The notes under the pieces are model-generated. The model made no database searches and was not told the origin of the DNA. It was given only the letters and a program-made list of their open reading frames with translations. A program made the position numbers and the translations under genes. A stretch of 64,000 bases of DNA from VRUE01 sp963702575 (GTDB lineage Bacteria; Actinomycetota; Thermoleophilia; Solirubrobacterales; 70-9). The DNA is taken from the NCBI GenBank assembly GCA_963702575.1, contig CAVPCU010000005.1, positions 488,445 through 552,444 on the forward strand, given 5' to 3'. Shown piece after piece: positions 37,797-45,581 of this stretch; the first letter of the stretch is position 1, and every line of letters starts with the position of its first letter.

Positions 37797-39230
37797 CTAC
37801 TCGACCGGCACGGCGCCGCTGCGGGCGCCCGCCTGCGCCGTGCGCCGGTCCTCGCCGCGCGAGGGCGCCGTCGCGACGATTTCGCCCACCGCGCTCTCGA
37901 GATCGAGGCCGAAGCTCTCGAGATCGGCCATCGCGTCGAGGTCGCCGACCAGGCCGAAGTCGATCTGGCCGTCGTAGGACATGATCCCGACGCAGAGCGC
38001 CTGGCGGCGGGCGAGCGGGACCAGGGGGAAGATCGATTCCATCCGCCGGCCGAGGACGTAGAGCGGGAACTGCGGCCCGGGCACGTTGGTGACGACGAGG
38101 TTGAAGAAGCGCTGCGCCGGCTGAAGGCGGGCGGCCTGGGAAGCGATCGTGGTCGGCGCGAAGTCGGTCAGGCGGGTGAGGATCTCGGCGCCGACGGCCT
38201 GCCCCGAGCCCTTCAGGTCGCCCATCGTCTCCGAGATCAGCCGCAGCCGCTCCAGCGGGTCCCGGCACCAGACCGGCAGCGGCGCCATCATCGCCGAGAT
38301 GCGGTTGCCGAGCGCGCCGCGCTCCTCGTCGGCGCGGACGCTGACCGGCACCATCACCCGTAGCTCGAGCTCCTCGGTCCCGTGGCCGCGGGCGCGCAGG
38401 TAGTTGCCGAGGGCGCCGGTGACGACCGAGAGGACGACGTCGTTGACGGTGCCGCCATGGGCGTCCTTGACCCGCTTGAAGTCGCCCAGGTCGGTGCGGA
38501 CGAAGGCGAGGCGCCGGTGGGGGCCGATCTCGACGTTGAACGGCGTGTGGGGCGCTTTGGTCGCCACCTCGAGGAACTTCCCGGTGTCGACGAGGCCGCG
38601 CAGGACCTGGCGCGGGCCGCGCAGTGCGGCGCGCACGCCGCGGACGATCTCCTTCGGGCTGGTCGCGCGCTCGTGAAGGGCGTCGCGCAGCAAGTCGAGG
38701 TCGCTGGGCTCGGGGCGGGGCGCCCACTTCGGCGGGCGGGCGGGCGGGTTCTCCGGCTCGGCCTCGACGTCGAACAGCACGGTGGTGATGTCGACACCCG
38801 AGACGCCGTCGACCAGGGCGTGGTGGCTCTTGCCGACGATCGCGAAGCGGTCCCCTTCGAGGCCCTCGACCAGCCACAGCTCCCAGAGCGGCTTGGTGCG
38901 GTCGAGCTGCTGGGAGAAGATCCGGGCGGCGAGGTTGCGCAGCTGCTCCTCGGAGCCGGGAACCGGCAGGGCGGTACGGCGCACGTGGTAGTCGAGGTTG
39001 AGGAAGGGGTCGTCGACCCAGACCGGACGTCCCTGGGCGAAGGGGACGAAGCGCAGCTTCTGGCGAAAGCGCGGGACGAGGTGGAGACGAGACTCGATGT
39101 GGTCGCGGAACTCGGCGTGGCTGGGCGCGTCGCCTTCGAAGATGCTGACCGAGGCGACGTGCATGTGCGCGCCGGCGCGCTCCATGTGGAGAAAGGATGC
39201 GTCGAGTCCAGTCAGGCGATCGCTGCTCAC
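37797..39230 (-). CDS. Wax ester synthase / diacylglycerol acyltransferase family
   Basis: Bifunctional WS/DGAT acyltransferase of 477 residues, forming storage wax esters or triacylglycerol at the membrane. The catalytic HHxxxDG motif is present as KSHHALVDGVSG near residue 135. Other family blocks are TGLDASFLHME at the start, TVNDVVLSVVTGAL, and NLVVTNVPGPQFPLYVLG near the C-terminus. GTG start. Gram-positive lipid accumulators often have several copies; only one is in the window. Confidence 0.92.
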   Translation of the reverse strand: MSSDRLTGLDASFLHMERAGAHMHVASVSIFEGDAPSHAEFRDHIESRLHLVPRFRQKLRFVPFAQGRPVWVDDPFLNLDYHVRRTALPVPGSEEQLRNLAARIFSQQLDRTKPLWELWLVEGLEGDRFAIVGKSHHALVDGVSGVDITTVLFDVEAEPENPPARPPKWAPRPEPSDLDLLRDALHERATSPKEIVRGVRAALRGPRQVLRGLVDTGKFLEVATKAPHTPFNVEIGPHRRLAFVRTDLGDFKRVKDAHGGTVNDVVLSVVTGALGNYLRARGHGTEELELRVMVPVSVRADEERGALGNRISAMMAPLPVWCRDPLERLRLISETMGDLKGSGQAVGAEILTRLTDFAPTTIASQAARLQPAQRFFNLVVTNVPGPQFPLYVLGRRMESIFPLVPLARRQALCVGIMSYDGQIDFGLVGDLDAMADLESFGLDLESAVGEIVATAPSRGEDRRTAQAGARSGAVPVE

Positions 39231-39255
39231 AGTCCCAATCTTCGCACGAAGGCCT

Positions 39256-40332
39256 TCAACCGGAGACGCCGAGCTGCATCTGGGCCTGGGTCTCCCGCTG
39301 TGGGGTTGCTTCGTTGCCGAAGCTGGCTACTCGGACGCCGAGCAGGCGCACCGGGCGGGGCGGGGCGTAGGCGCGGAGCAGGTCGATCGCCACCGGGGTG
39401 ACGATCGCCGGGTCGTTGGTCGCCTGCTCGACGGTGAGCGAGCGGGTCGCGTTGGTCCAATCGTCGAGCCGCACCTTGATCCCGATCGTGCGGCCCGCCA
39501 GCTCGCGCGAGCGCAGCCGCCGGCAGAGCTCCTCGGCGAGCGAGCGGACGTGCGTCTCCATCTCGCCGCGGTCGGCGAGGTCGACGTCGAAGGTGGTCTC
39601 GGCCGACTGCGACTTGGTCTCGCGGGAGACGGCGATCGGCGTCTCGTCTTCGAAGCGGGCCCGCCCCGGCAGCCAGCGGCCGAGTCGGGGCCCGAACGCC
39701 TCCTGCAGGACGGCGGGGTCGTGCGCCCGCAGCTCGGCCAGGGTGCGGATGCCCATCCGCGCCAGCTTCTCGGCGGTCTTCGGGCCGATGCCGGGCACCA
39801 CACCGGGCGGGTCGGCGGCGAAACGCTCGAGTGCTTCCTCCCGCGAAAGCGCCACCAGCCCGCCCGGCTTACCTAGCTCGCTGGTGATCTTAGCTAAAAG
39901 GCGGTTCTCTGACATACCAATCGAACAACTCAAACCGATGCGGCGGATCTCGGCGGCGATCCGCCGCATCGTCGCCTTCGGCGAGAAAAGGTCGCTGAGG
40001 TCGAGATAGGCCTCGTCGAGGCCGACGACCTCGACCGTCTCGGCATTCGAGCGGAGAACCTCCATCACCTGCGCCGAGGCCTCGCGGTAGGCGGGGAAGT
40101 CGGGGCGCAGGTAGACGGCATCCGGCAGCCGCCGCCGCGCCACCGCCGCCGGCATCGCCGAGTGGATCCCGGCCAACTTGCGCGCCTCGTAGCTCGCCGT
40201 CGTCACCACCGCCCGCGGCCCCGAGCCGCAGACGACCACCGGCTTCCCCCTCAGCTCCGGCCGCCGCCGCAGCTCCACCGACGCATAGAACGCGTCCATG
40301 TCGAGATGCGCGATTGTCCGCCGATCGGCCAC
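39256..40332 (-). CDS. dinB: DNA polymerase IV (Y family)
   Basis: Error-prone translesion polymerase. GTG 40332 is chosen because the protein then begins just before the catalytic IAHLDMDAFYASVE. The longer upstream reading, to 40413, would run into vapC. The 358 residues include YRP-type EARKLAGIHSAM, VEVVGLDEAYLDL with the second acidic pair, CSIGMSENRLLAKITSELGK, and an HhH region VVPGIGPKTAEKLARMGI. A short patch (about 39885-39940) has unusually AT-rich codons. No C-terminal clamp-binding motif was confidently recognised. Confidence 0.93.
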   Translation of the reverse strand: MADRRTIAHLDMDAFYASVELRRRPELRGKPVVVCGSGPRAVVTTASYEARKLAGIHSAMPAAVARRRLPDAVYLRPDFPAYREASAQVMEVLRSNAETVEVVGLDEAYLDLSDLFSPKATMRRIAAEIRRIGLSCSIGMSENRLLAKITSELGKPGGLVALSREEALERFAADPPGVVPGIGPKTAEKLARMGIRTLAELRAHDPAVLQEAFGPRLGRWLPGRARFEDETPIAVSRETKSQSAETTFDVDLADRGEMETHVRSLAEELCRRLRSRELAGRTIGIKVRLDDWTNATRSLTVEQATNDPAIVTPVAIDLLRAYAPPRPVRLLGVRVASFGNEATPQRETQAQMQLGVSG

Positions 40333-40360
40333 CCTCCGATCGTAGGCCGGGCTGGGGACG

Positions 40361-40762
40361 TCAGCTCGCCGCGGCGCGAAGGTCTTTGACCTCGCAGGGA
40401 AGCTTTGCGGCACGACCGATGATCTCCGGATCTCCGGTCAGGAGCACGACTCGCTCCGACGCCGCCAGGGCGACCGCAAAGCAATCCGCGAGCGCCATCG
40501 GGTGCTCCGCCTTCAGGTTCGCCGCAGCCCGCATGGCCGAGACGCCAGGTAGGTGCTCGGTGATCTGGGGGCGCAGTTCCCCCAAGACGCGATCCGCCTC
40601 CTCCTTGCCGTGGTCCCGAGACGTCCGGTAGTGGACCTCGACCAGATTGATCCAGCTCATCGCCGGGCGTTCGCGCCTCAGCGTCTCATCGACCATGCTG
40701 GCGGCTGGCTCGTCCCCGTCGAGCCAGGAGAGAACGGGCCAGGAGTCCAGACAGAACGGCAC
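40361..40762 (-). CDS. vapC: PIN-domain toxin, VapC family
   Basis: A 133-residue predicted ribonuclease. The four acidic PIN residues are visible: Asp in CLDSWPVLSWL, Glu in INLVEVHYR, Asp in MALADCFAVALA and Asp in LLTGDPEII. It starts (GTG) 3 bases after the AbrB-type antitoxin gene stop, the standard vapBC layout. The RNA target is unknown. It sits between dinB and a hypothetical gene. Confidence 0.9.
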   Translation of the reverse strand: MPFCLDSWPVLSWLDGDEPAASMVDETLRRERPAMSWINLVEVHYRTSRDHGKEEADRVLGELRPQITEHLPGVSAMRAAANLKAEHPMALADCFAVALAASERVVLLTGDPEIIGRAAKLPCEVKDLRAAAS

Positions 40763-40765
40763 GGG

Positions 40766-40981
40766 CTACCGTGGCTCTTCGCGGCGATCCTCGAGCAGCC
40801 TGGCCGCCATGCCGCTGCCTGCGAACCTGCCTCGCAACGTCGGGCGCTGATCCGCCCGCCGCACGACGATCCCGTCGTCCACCGGCTCGAACGAAACGTC
40901 CGACCCCGGGCCGAGGCCGGCGCGCTCGCGGAGATCCTTCGGGATCACGACCTGTCCCTTGGCGCCCATTCGCTGAGTCAT
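40766..40981 (-). CDS. vapB: AbrB/MazE-fold antitoxin, VapB family
   Basis: A 71-residue protein with the swapped-hairpin DNA-binding motif MGAKGQVVIPKDLRERAGLG near the N-terminus. A C-terminal tail (FAGSGMAARLLEDRR) follows that should occupy the VapC active site. Such antitoxins repress their own operon. On the minus strand a TATACT -10-like hexamer lies about 10 bases before the ATG (plus coordinates about 40991-40996), so the leader is very short. Confidence 0.88.
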   Translation of the reverse strand: MTQRMGAKGQVVIPKDLRERAGLGPGSDVSFEPVDDGIVVRRADQRPTLRGRFAGSGMAARLLEDRREEPR

Positions 40982-41021
40982 ACGAGACCAGTATACCCAG
41001 AGAAGTGCCTAGAATCCCTGC

Positions 41022-41300
41022 GTGGCTTCTCCTGAGGCGAAGAACCTGGAGGCGATCTCGAACGCGATCGACCAGCACAACCGCAACTGCCCTTTCCCGG
41101 CGGCCGAGGTGCGGATGAACCCGTTCGAGGTCGAGCGGCTCGGCTGGGAGGAGATCCGCGGGTTGCCGGTGGTCCCCGACGCGGAGATCGGCACCGGCCG
41201 CTTCCGCATCGTCTGCTCGCGCGAACTGGACGACGCCGGCCTCGAGGAGACCGAGGCTGTGGGGCGCGAGCTGGAACCCGCGGCACCCGTGAACAACTGA
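41022..41300 (+). CDS. Hypothetical protein, 92 residues
   Basis: Not recognised. The GTG-started frame has native codon use and reads as a soluble acidic protein. A central block, NPFEVERLGWEEIRGLPVVP, looks structured, and a single CPF and a later VCSREL supply two cysteines. TAGAAT at 41010-41015 could be a -10 for a very short leader. It is divergent from vapB and is followed by a perfect palindrome that probably terminates it. Confidence 0.6.
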   Translation: MASPEAKNLEAISNAIDQHNRNCPFPAAEVRMNPFEVERLGWEEIRGLPVVPDAEIGTGRFRIVCSRELDDAGLEETEAVGRELEPAAPVNN

Positions 41301-41382
41301 GGCCGCATTTGTCGCTATTCTGTCTGAGGGCGCCCCGGGCCCGCCTCTGATTTTGGCCAAGTTATGCGGTCGGGGCCTTGAT

Positions 41383-41412
41383 GCCAAGGCGGTTCCGCGG
41401 AACCGCCTTGGC
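41383..41412. terminator. 30-base palindrome, probable bidirectional terminator
   Basis: GCCAAGGCGGTTCC and GGAACCGCCTTGGC flank a central GC, giving a perfect 30-base dyad between the convergent hypothetical gene (+) and ccdA (-), 5 bases after the end of ccdA. The position between two gene ends supports termination; no T-run follows. Confidence 0.6.
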
Positions 41413-41417
41413 GCTTC

Positions 41418-42179
41418 TCAGACCGAGTTCCAGAAGTCGAGGCCGGATTCGCTCATCAGGCGCTGGGCTTCGATGTTGAGCTGGGTCAGCTCATTGGTCC
41501 AGATGAGGATGCCCATCGCGATCAGGATCAGGCCGCCGGTGGCGACGATCGCCTGGTAGTGGCGCTTGACCGCGGCGAAGGCGGTGGTCATGCGGGAGAA
41601 GGCGATCGCGGTGAGGATGAACGGGATCGCCAGGCCGGCTGAGTAGACCGCTAGTAGGAGGGCGCCGTGGGCGGCCGAGCCGGAGATCGAGGCGGCGGAG
41701 AGGATCGCGCCCAGGGTGGGGCCGATGCAGGGGGTCCAGGCGATCGCGAAGGCGGCGCCGGCGACGATCGGGCCGCCCTTGCCGGCGCGCTCGAGCAGGG
41801 CCTCGACGTGCCACTCGCGGTTCAGCCTGGTGACGAAGAGCGAGGCGACGAAGAGGACGCCCATGGCGATGATCAGCGCGGCTGAGATCTTGGTCAGCAG
41901 CTGCTTGTGGTCCTGCAGCGCCGAGCCGAGGCCGGTGGCGGTGAGTCCGAGGACGATGAAGATCGCCGAGAAGCTGGCGACGAAGAGGAGGCTGGGACCG
42001 AGCACCCGGCGCCAGCCGGCGCTGTCGAGCTCCGCCGCGGAGACGCCGCTGACCGCCGAGAGGTAGCCCGGCACGAGCGGCAGCACGCAGGGGGAGAGGA
42101 AGGAGACGATCCCCGCGGCAAGCGCGGCGAGGACCCCGACGCCGGCGGTCGGATCGGTGCTCAGGTCGGCGACGATCAC
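41418..42179 (-). CDS. ccdA: CcdA-type cytochrome c biogenesis / thiol-disulfide transmembrane protein
   Basis: Six-helix membrane protein that moves reducing power across the membrane for cytochrome c maturation or thioredoxin-like partners. The two redox cysteines are in SFLSPCVLPLVPGYLSAV and AIAWTPCIGPTLGAILSA. The GTG at 42179 gives 253 residues, the usual length. The longer frame to 42416 adds 79 low-complexity residues and is rejected. No resB/resC or thioredoxin gene is adjacent, so its partner is unknown. Its 5' end overlaps the divergent FUSC gene as called. Confidence 0.88.
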   Translation of the reverse strand: MIVADLSTDPTAGVGVLAALAAGIVSFLSPCVLPLVPGYLSAVSGVSAAELDSAGWRRVLGPSLLFVASFSAIFIVLGLTATGLGSALQDHKQLLTKISAALIIAMGVLFVASLFVTRLNREWHVEALLERAGKGGPIVAGAAFAIAWTPCIGPTLGAILSAASISGSAAHGALLLAVYSAGLAIPFILTAIAFSRMTTAFAAVKRHYQAIVATGGLILIAMGILIWTNELTQLNIEAQRLMSESGLDFWNSV

Positions 42180-43407
42180 GGCCCACCAGGGTACTTGGGA
42201 GCGCCCTCCGCTCTGCTTAGACTCGCGTCCCACGCCGGCCGAACGCTCGACAGCCCCGCTGTTCAACGCCGCCGGCGCGGCGCGGCGCCTGCGCGCCTCG
42301 CCGCTGTTCGCGATCGGGCCGAGCGAGCCCGGACCGGCGCTGCGGCGCGGCTTCCTCCTCGCCGTGCCGGTCGCCGTTGCGCTCCTGCTCGAGCTCGGCC
42401 TCGACTCGCCGACCAAGGGCTCGATCGGGACCGGCGCGATGCTCGCCGGCTTCGCCGGGATGGACGCCGTCGCCAGGACGAGGGCCGCCTGGCAGGCCGC
42501 CGTCGCGCCGGCGATCGGCCTCGCCGCCGCGCTCGGCGCCCTGACGGCGGGCTCGGCCGTGCTCGCGGTGGCGACGATGGCGGTCGTCGGCGCCGCCGCC
42601 GGCTACTGCTTCGCGGTCTCCCTGCGCTTCTCGATCGCCGGGCTGATGGTCGCCCTCTCCCTGCTCATCTCCCAGGGCCTCTTCCTAACCCCCGCCGACG
42701 CCGTCCCGGCGTTCCTCTTCGCCACCGCCGGCGGCCTCGCCCAGGCGGCCTTCTCCCTCGCCGTCTTGGCGGCCGAACGGACGTGCCGCACTTTAGAGGC
42801 CGCTATGGGTACTCAAAGTGCGGCACGTCTGCGGAGGGAGGGGGTTTGGGACTGGCGTGGGGGGGTGGCGGACCTGCGCTCGAACCTGACGCTGCGCTCC
42901 ACCAGCGCCCGCCACGCGCTGCGGTTCGGCACGGCGCTGGCCGTCGGGGTCGCCATATACCGCCTGCTCGGCATGGACCAGCACGGATTCTGGGTGCCGC
43001 TGACGGTCCTCTTCGTCCTGCGACCGGAGGAGGACGAGACCTTCCACCGCCTGGTCCTGCGCGCCGTGGGCACCGCGGCCGGCCTCCTCATCGCCACGGC
43101 GCTCGCCGAGGCGTTGGTCGGCGACGAAGTCGTCGTAGCCCTCGTTCTCGCCGCGGCGACCGCGTTCGCATACGGGCTGCTGACCGTCCAGTACGCGCTG
43201 TTCACCGCCGCGATCACCGTCTACGCGGTGCTGCTCGCCGATACGCTCGGCGAGGGAGCGCTGCACGCAGCGGGCCAGCGGGCCTACGCGACCGCGATCG
43301 GCATCGGCATCGCCGGCGCCGCCTTCGTGATCTGGTCGAACCCCGGAGAAGGCGGGGGAGAGGCACGATCTCGCCGGATCGCCCCGCCGCGGGCCGCGGC
43401 CCGGTAG
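42157..43407 (+). CDS. FUSC-family membrane protein (aromatic acid exporter-like)
   Basis: A 416-residue protein with two hydrophobic bundles (about residues 65-210 and 255-400), the arrangement of FUSC/YccS-like exporters. The C-terminal FUSC block is GFWVPLTVLFVLRPEEDETF-HRLVLRAVGTAAG. The start is uncertain: GTG 42157 lies inside ccdA and there is no other good initiator before the first membrane segment. Between the bundles a 14-base perfect inverted repeat (42781-42794 with 42815-42828) is embedded in frame. Substrate unknown. Confidence 0.75.
   Translation: MLRSATITAHQGTWERPPLCLDSRPTPAERSTAPLFNAAGAARRLRASPLFAIGPSEPGPALRRGFLLAVPVAVALLLELGLDSPTKGSIGTGAMLAGFAGMDAVARTRAAWQAAVAPAIGLAAALGALTAGSAVLAVATMAVVGAAAGYCFAVSLRFSIAGLMVALSLLISQGLFLTPADAVPAFLFATAGGLAQAAFSLAVLAAERTCRTLEAAMGTQSAARLRREGVWDWRGGVADLRSNLTLRSTSARHALRFGTALAVGVAIYRLLGMDQHGFWVPLTVLFVLRPEEDETFHRLVLRAVGTAAGLLIATALAEALVGDEVVVALVLAAATAFAYGLLTVQYALFTAAITVYAVLLADTLGEGALHAAGQRAYATAIGIGIAGAAFVIWSNPGEGGGEARSRRIAPPRAAAR
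42781..42828 (+). repeat. Inverted repeat inside the FUSC-type coding sequence
   Basis: ACGTGCCGCACTTT and AAAGTGCGGCACGT are perfect 14-base arms around a 20-base loop, all in frame within the inter-bundle loop and encoding CRTLEAAMGTQSAARL. The GC content is lower than the flanks. It resembles in-frame palindromic elements known in some bacteria; no relative was seen elsewhere in the window. Confidence 0.6.
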
Positions 43408-43463
43408 ATTTTGGCCAGCCAGCCAAACGCCGCCCCGCCGCGGCGCGACCACAGGAGAGACCG

Positions 43464-44657
43464 TTGAGCAACCGCACGTTCGTGATCGGGGTCGGGATGA
43501 CCAAGTTCGAGAAGCCCGGCACCAAGGAGGGCGACTACCCCGACTGGGCCAAGGAGGCTGGCGAGAAGGCGCTCGCCGACGCCGGCATCGCCTACGAGGA
43601 CGTCGAGCAGGCCTACGCCGGCTACTGCTACGGCGACTCGACCTACGGCCAGCGGGCGCTCTACCAGCTCGGCCTCACCGGGATCCCGGTGGTCAACGTC
43701 AACAACAACTGCTCGACCGGCTCCTCGGCGCTGTTCCTGGCGCGCCAGGCGGTCAAGGGCGGCATCGTCGAGTGCGCGCTGGCGCTCGGCTTCGAGAAGA
43801 TGGAGCCTGGCTCGCTCGGCGTCAAGTACACCGACCGCACCAACGCGCTCGACAAGCACGCGATGCGGATGTTCGAGATCCGCGACCCCGAGCAGTCGCC
43901 GCCGGCGCCGCAGATGTTCGGCAACGCCGGCCGCGACCACATGGAGAAGTACGGCTCCAACCCCGACCACTACGCCTGGATCGGCTACAAGAACCACAAG
44001 CACTCGGTCAACAACCCCTACGCCCAGTTCCAGGACGAGTACACGCTCGAGGAGATCAAGGCGGCGCGGATGATCCACGACCCGCTGACCAAGCTGCAGT
44101 GCTCGCCGACCTCCGACGGCTCGGCCTGCGCGATCGTCGCCTCCGAGCGCTACGTCGAAGAGCACGGCCTCGGCGACCAGGCGATCGAGATCGTCGGCCA
44201 GTCGATGGTCACCGACCTCTCCTCGACCTTCGCGGCCGACACCGACTGCATGAAGATCGTCGGCTCCGACATGTCGAAGCAGGCGGCCGACGAGGCCTAC
44301 GCCGAGGCCGGCGTGGCCGCCGAGGAGATCGACGTCTGCGAGCTGCACGACTGCTTCAGCGCCAACGAGCTGATCACCTACGAAGCGCTCGGCTTCGCGG
44401 CCGAGGGTGAGGGCCACAAGCTGGTCGAGGAAGAGGCGACCACCTTCGGCGGCAAGGTCGTCGTCAACCCCTCCGGCGGGCTGATCTCCAAGGGCCACCC
44501 GCTCGGCGCGACCGGGCTGGCGCAGTGCTCGGAGCTGACCTGGCAGCTGCGCGGCGAAGCGGACAAGCGACAGGTCGAGGGCGCCAAGACCGCTCTGCAG
44601 CACAACATCGGCCTCGGCGGCGCCGCCGTGGTCACCGTCTACAAGCCGGCGGCCTAG
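43464..44657 (+). CDS. Thiolase, lipid-transfer (SCP2-type) family
   Basis: A 397-residue acyl-CoA thiolase-fold enzyme, probably cleaving or handling beta-ketoacyl-CoA. TTG 43464 is chosen because AGGAG lies 7-11 bases before it and MTKFEKPGT-type homology starts soon after. The nucleophile Cys is in NVNNNCSTGSSALFLARQA. The catalytic His is in CELHDCFSANELITYE, and GGLISKGHPLGATGLAQ carries the second His. The CxG motif of degradative thiolases is replaced, as in SCP2-type enzymes. It is followed 26 bases later by a dehydrogenase gene. Confidence 0.9.
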   Translation: MSNRTFVIGVGMTKFEKPGTKEGDYPDWAKEAGEKALADAGIAYEDVEQAYAGYCYGDSTYGQRALYQLGLTGIPVVNVNNNCSTGSSALFLARQAVKGGIVECALALGFEKMEPGSLGVKYTDRTNALDKHAMRMFEIRDPEQSPPAPQMFGNAGRDHMEKYGSNPDHYAWIGYKNHKHSVNNPYAQFQDEYTLEEIKAARMIHDPLTKLQCSPTSDGSACAIVASERYVEEHGLGDQAIEIVGQSMVTDLSSTFAADTDCMKIVGSDMSKQAADEAYAEAGVAAEEIDVCELHDCFSANELITYEALGFAAEGEGHKLVEEEATTFGGKVVVNPSGGLISKGHPLGATGLAQCSELTWQLRGEADKRQVEGAKTALQHNIGLGGAAVVTVYKPAA

Positions 44658-44683
44658 GAGGCCGCCGCGAGGAGGAGGGCAGC

Positions 44684-45581
44684 ATGGCGAAGGAGCGACG
44701 CTCACTCAGCGGCAAGGTCGTGGCGATCACCGGGGGCGCGCGGGGGATCGGCAAGGCGACGGCGACGGCGCTGGTCCGCAAGGGCTGCCGCGTCGCGATC
44801 GGCGACCTCGACGCTCGAGCTCGCCGAGCAGACTGCGGCGGAGCTGGGCGGCGGCACGATCGCGCTTGCCGCTCGACGTCACCGATCGCGCCTCCTTCAC
44901 CGCCTTCCTCGACGAGGCCGAGCGTCAGCTCGGCCCGCTCGACGTGGTCGTCAACAACGCCGGGATCATGCCGGTGACGCCGTTTGCCGAGGAGTCGGTC
45001 GAGTCGATCCGGCGCCAGCTCGACATCAACGTCGTCGGCGTGATCACCGGCATGCAGCTCGCGATCCAGCGGATGCGCCCGCGCGGCTCGGGCCACATCG
45101 TCAACTCGCCTCCCAGGCGGGCAAAGGCGGCTTCCCCGGCATCGCCACCTACTCGGCGACCAAGCACGCCGTGGTCGGCGTTAGCGAGGCGGTGCGGGCG
45201 GAGCTGCGCGGCAGCGGCGTCGAGATCGCCTGCGTGATGCCGACCGTGGTCAACACCGAGCTGACTTCGGGCGTCGGTCAGAAGATGATCAAGCCGGTCG
45301 AGGCCTCAGACGTGGCGAACGAGATCGTCGATGCGCTCGAAGTGCCGCGCTTCGACGTCTGGGTGCCACGTGCCAACGGCGCCCTCTTCAAGATCGTCGC
45401 CCTGATGCCGCGCCCCTGGCGCGAGGCCCTCGGCCGCTTCATGAAGGTCGACAAGCTGATGACCGAAGTCGACCGCGGCGCCCGGCGCGCCTACGAGGAG
45501 CGGGCCGCCCACAGCGAGCCGAGCCTCGAGTCCGGCACCGGCGAGGCCGCCGAGCCGGCAGCTGAGCGCGACGCCGCCTGA
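44684..45581 (+). pseudogene. Short-chain dehydrogenase/reductase, frame broken at about three places
   Basis: An NAD(P)-dependent oxidoreductase of about 300 residues when pieces are joined. The cofactor motif TGGARGIGKATATAL is in the first frame and VVVNNAGIMPVTPF in the second. The active-site TYSATKHAVVGVSEAV is at the third junction. The indels lie near 44812, 44868 and 45112. AGGAGG precedes the ATG. As written it would not be made; one-base consensus errors are plausible. The adjacent thiolase suggests a lipid role. Confidence 0.75.

Noticed and set aside
39937..39970. 13-base inverted repeat (GATGCGGCGGATC and complement) inside dinB
   Set aside because: It encodes a normal polymerase helix with repeated Arg-Arg-Ile residues, so the symmetry is probably a by-product of coding.
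40333..40413. Longer N-terminus for dinB
   Set aside because: It would overlap the 3' end of vapC and add residues before the conserved start of the polymerase fold.
42180..42416. 79 extra N-terminal residues for ccdA
   Set aside because: Low-complexity Ser/Arg/Ala sequence antisense to the FUSC gene, ahead of a normal CcdA start.
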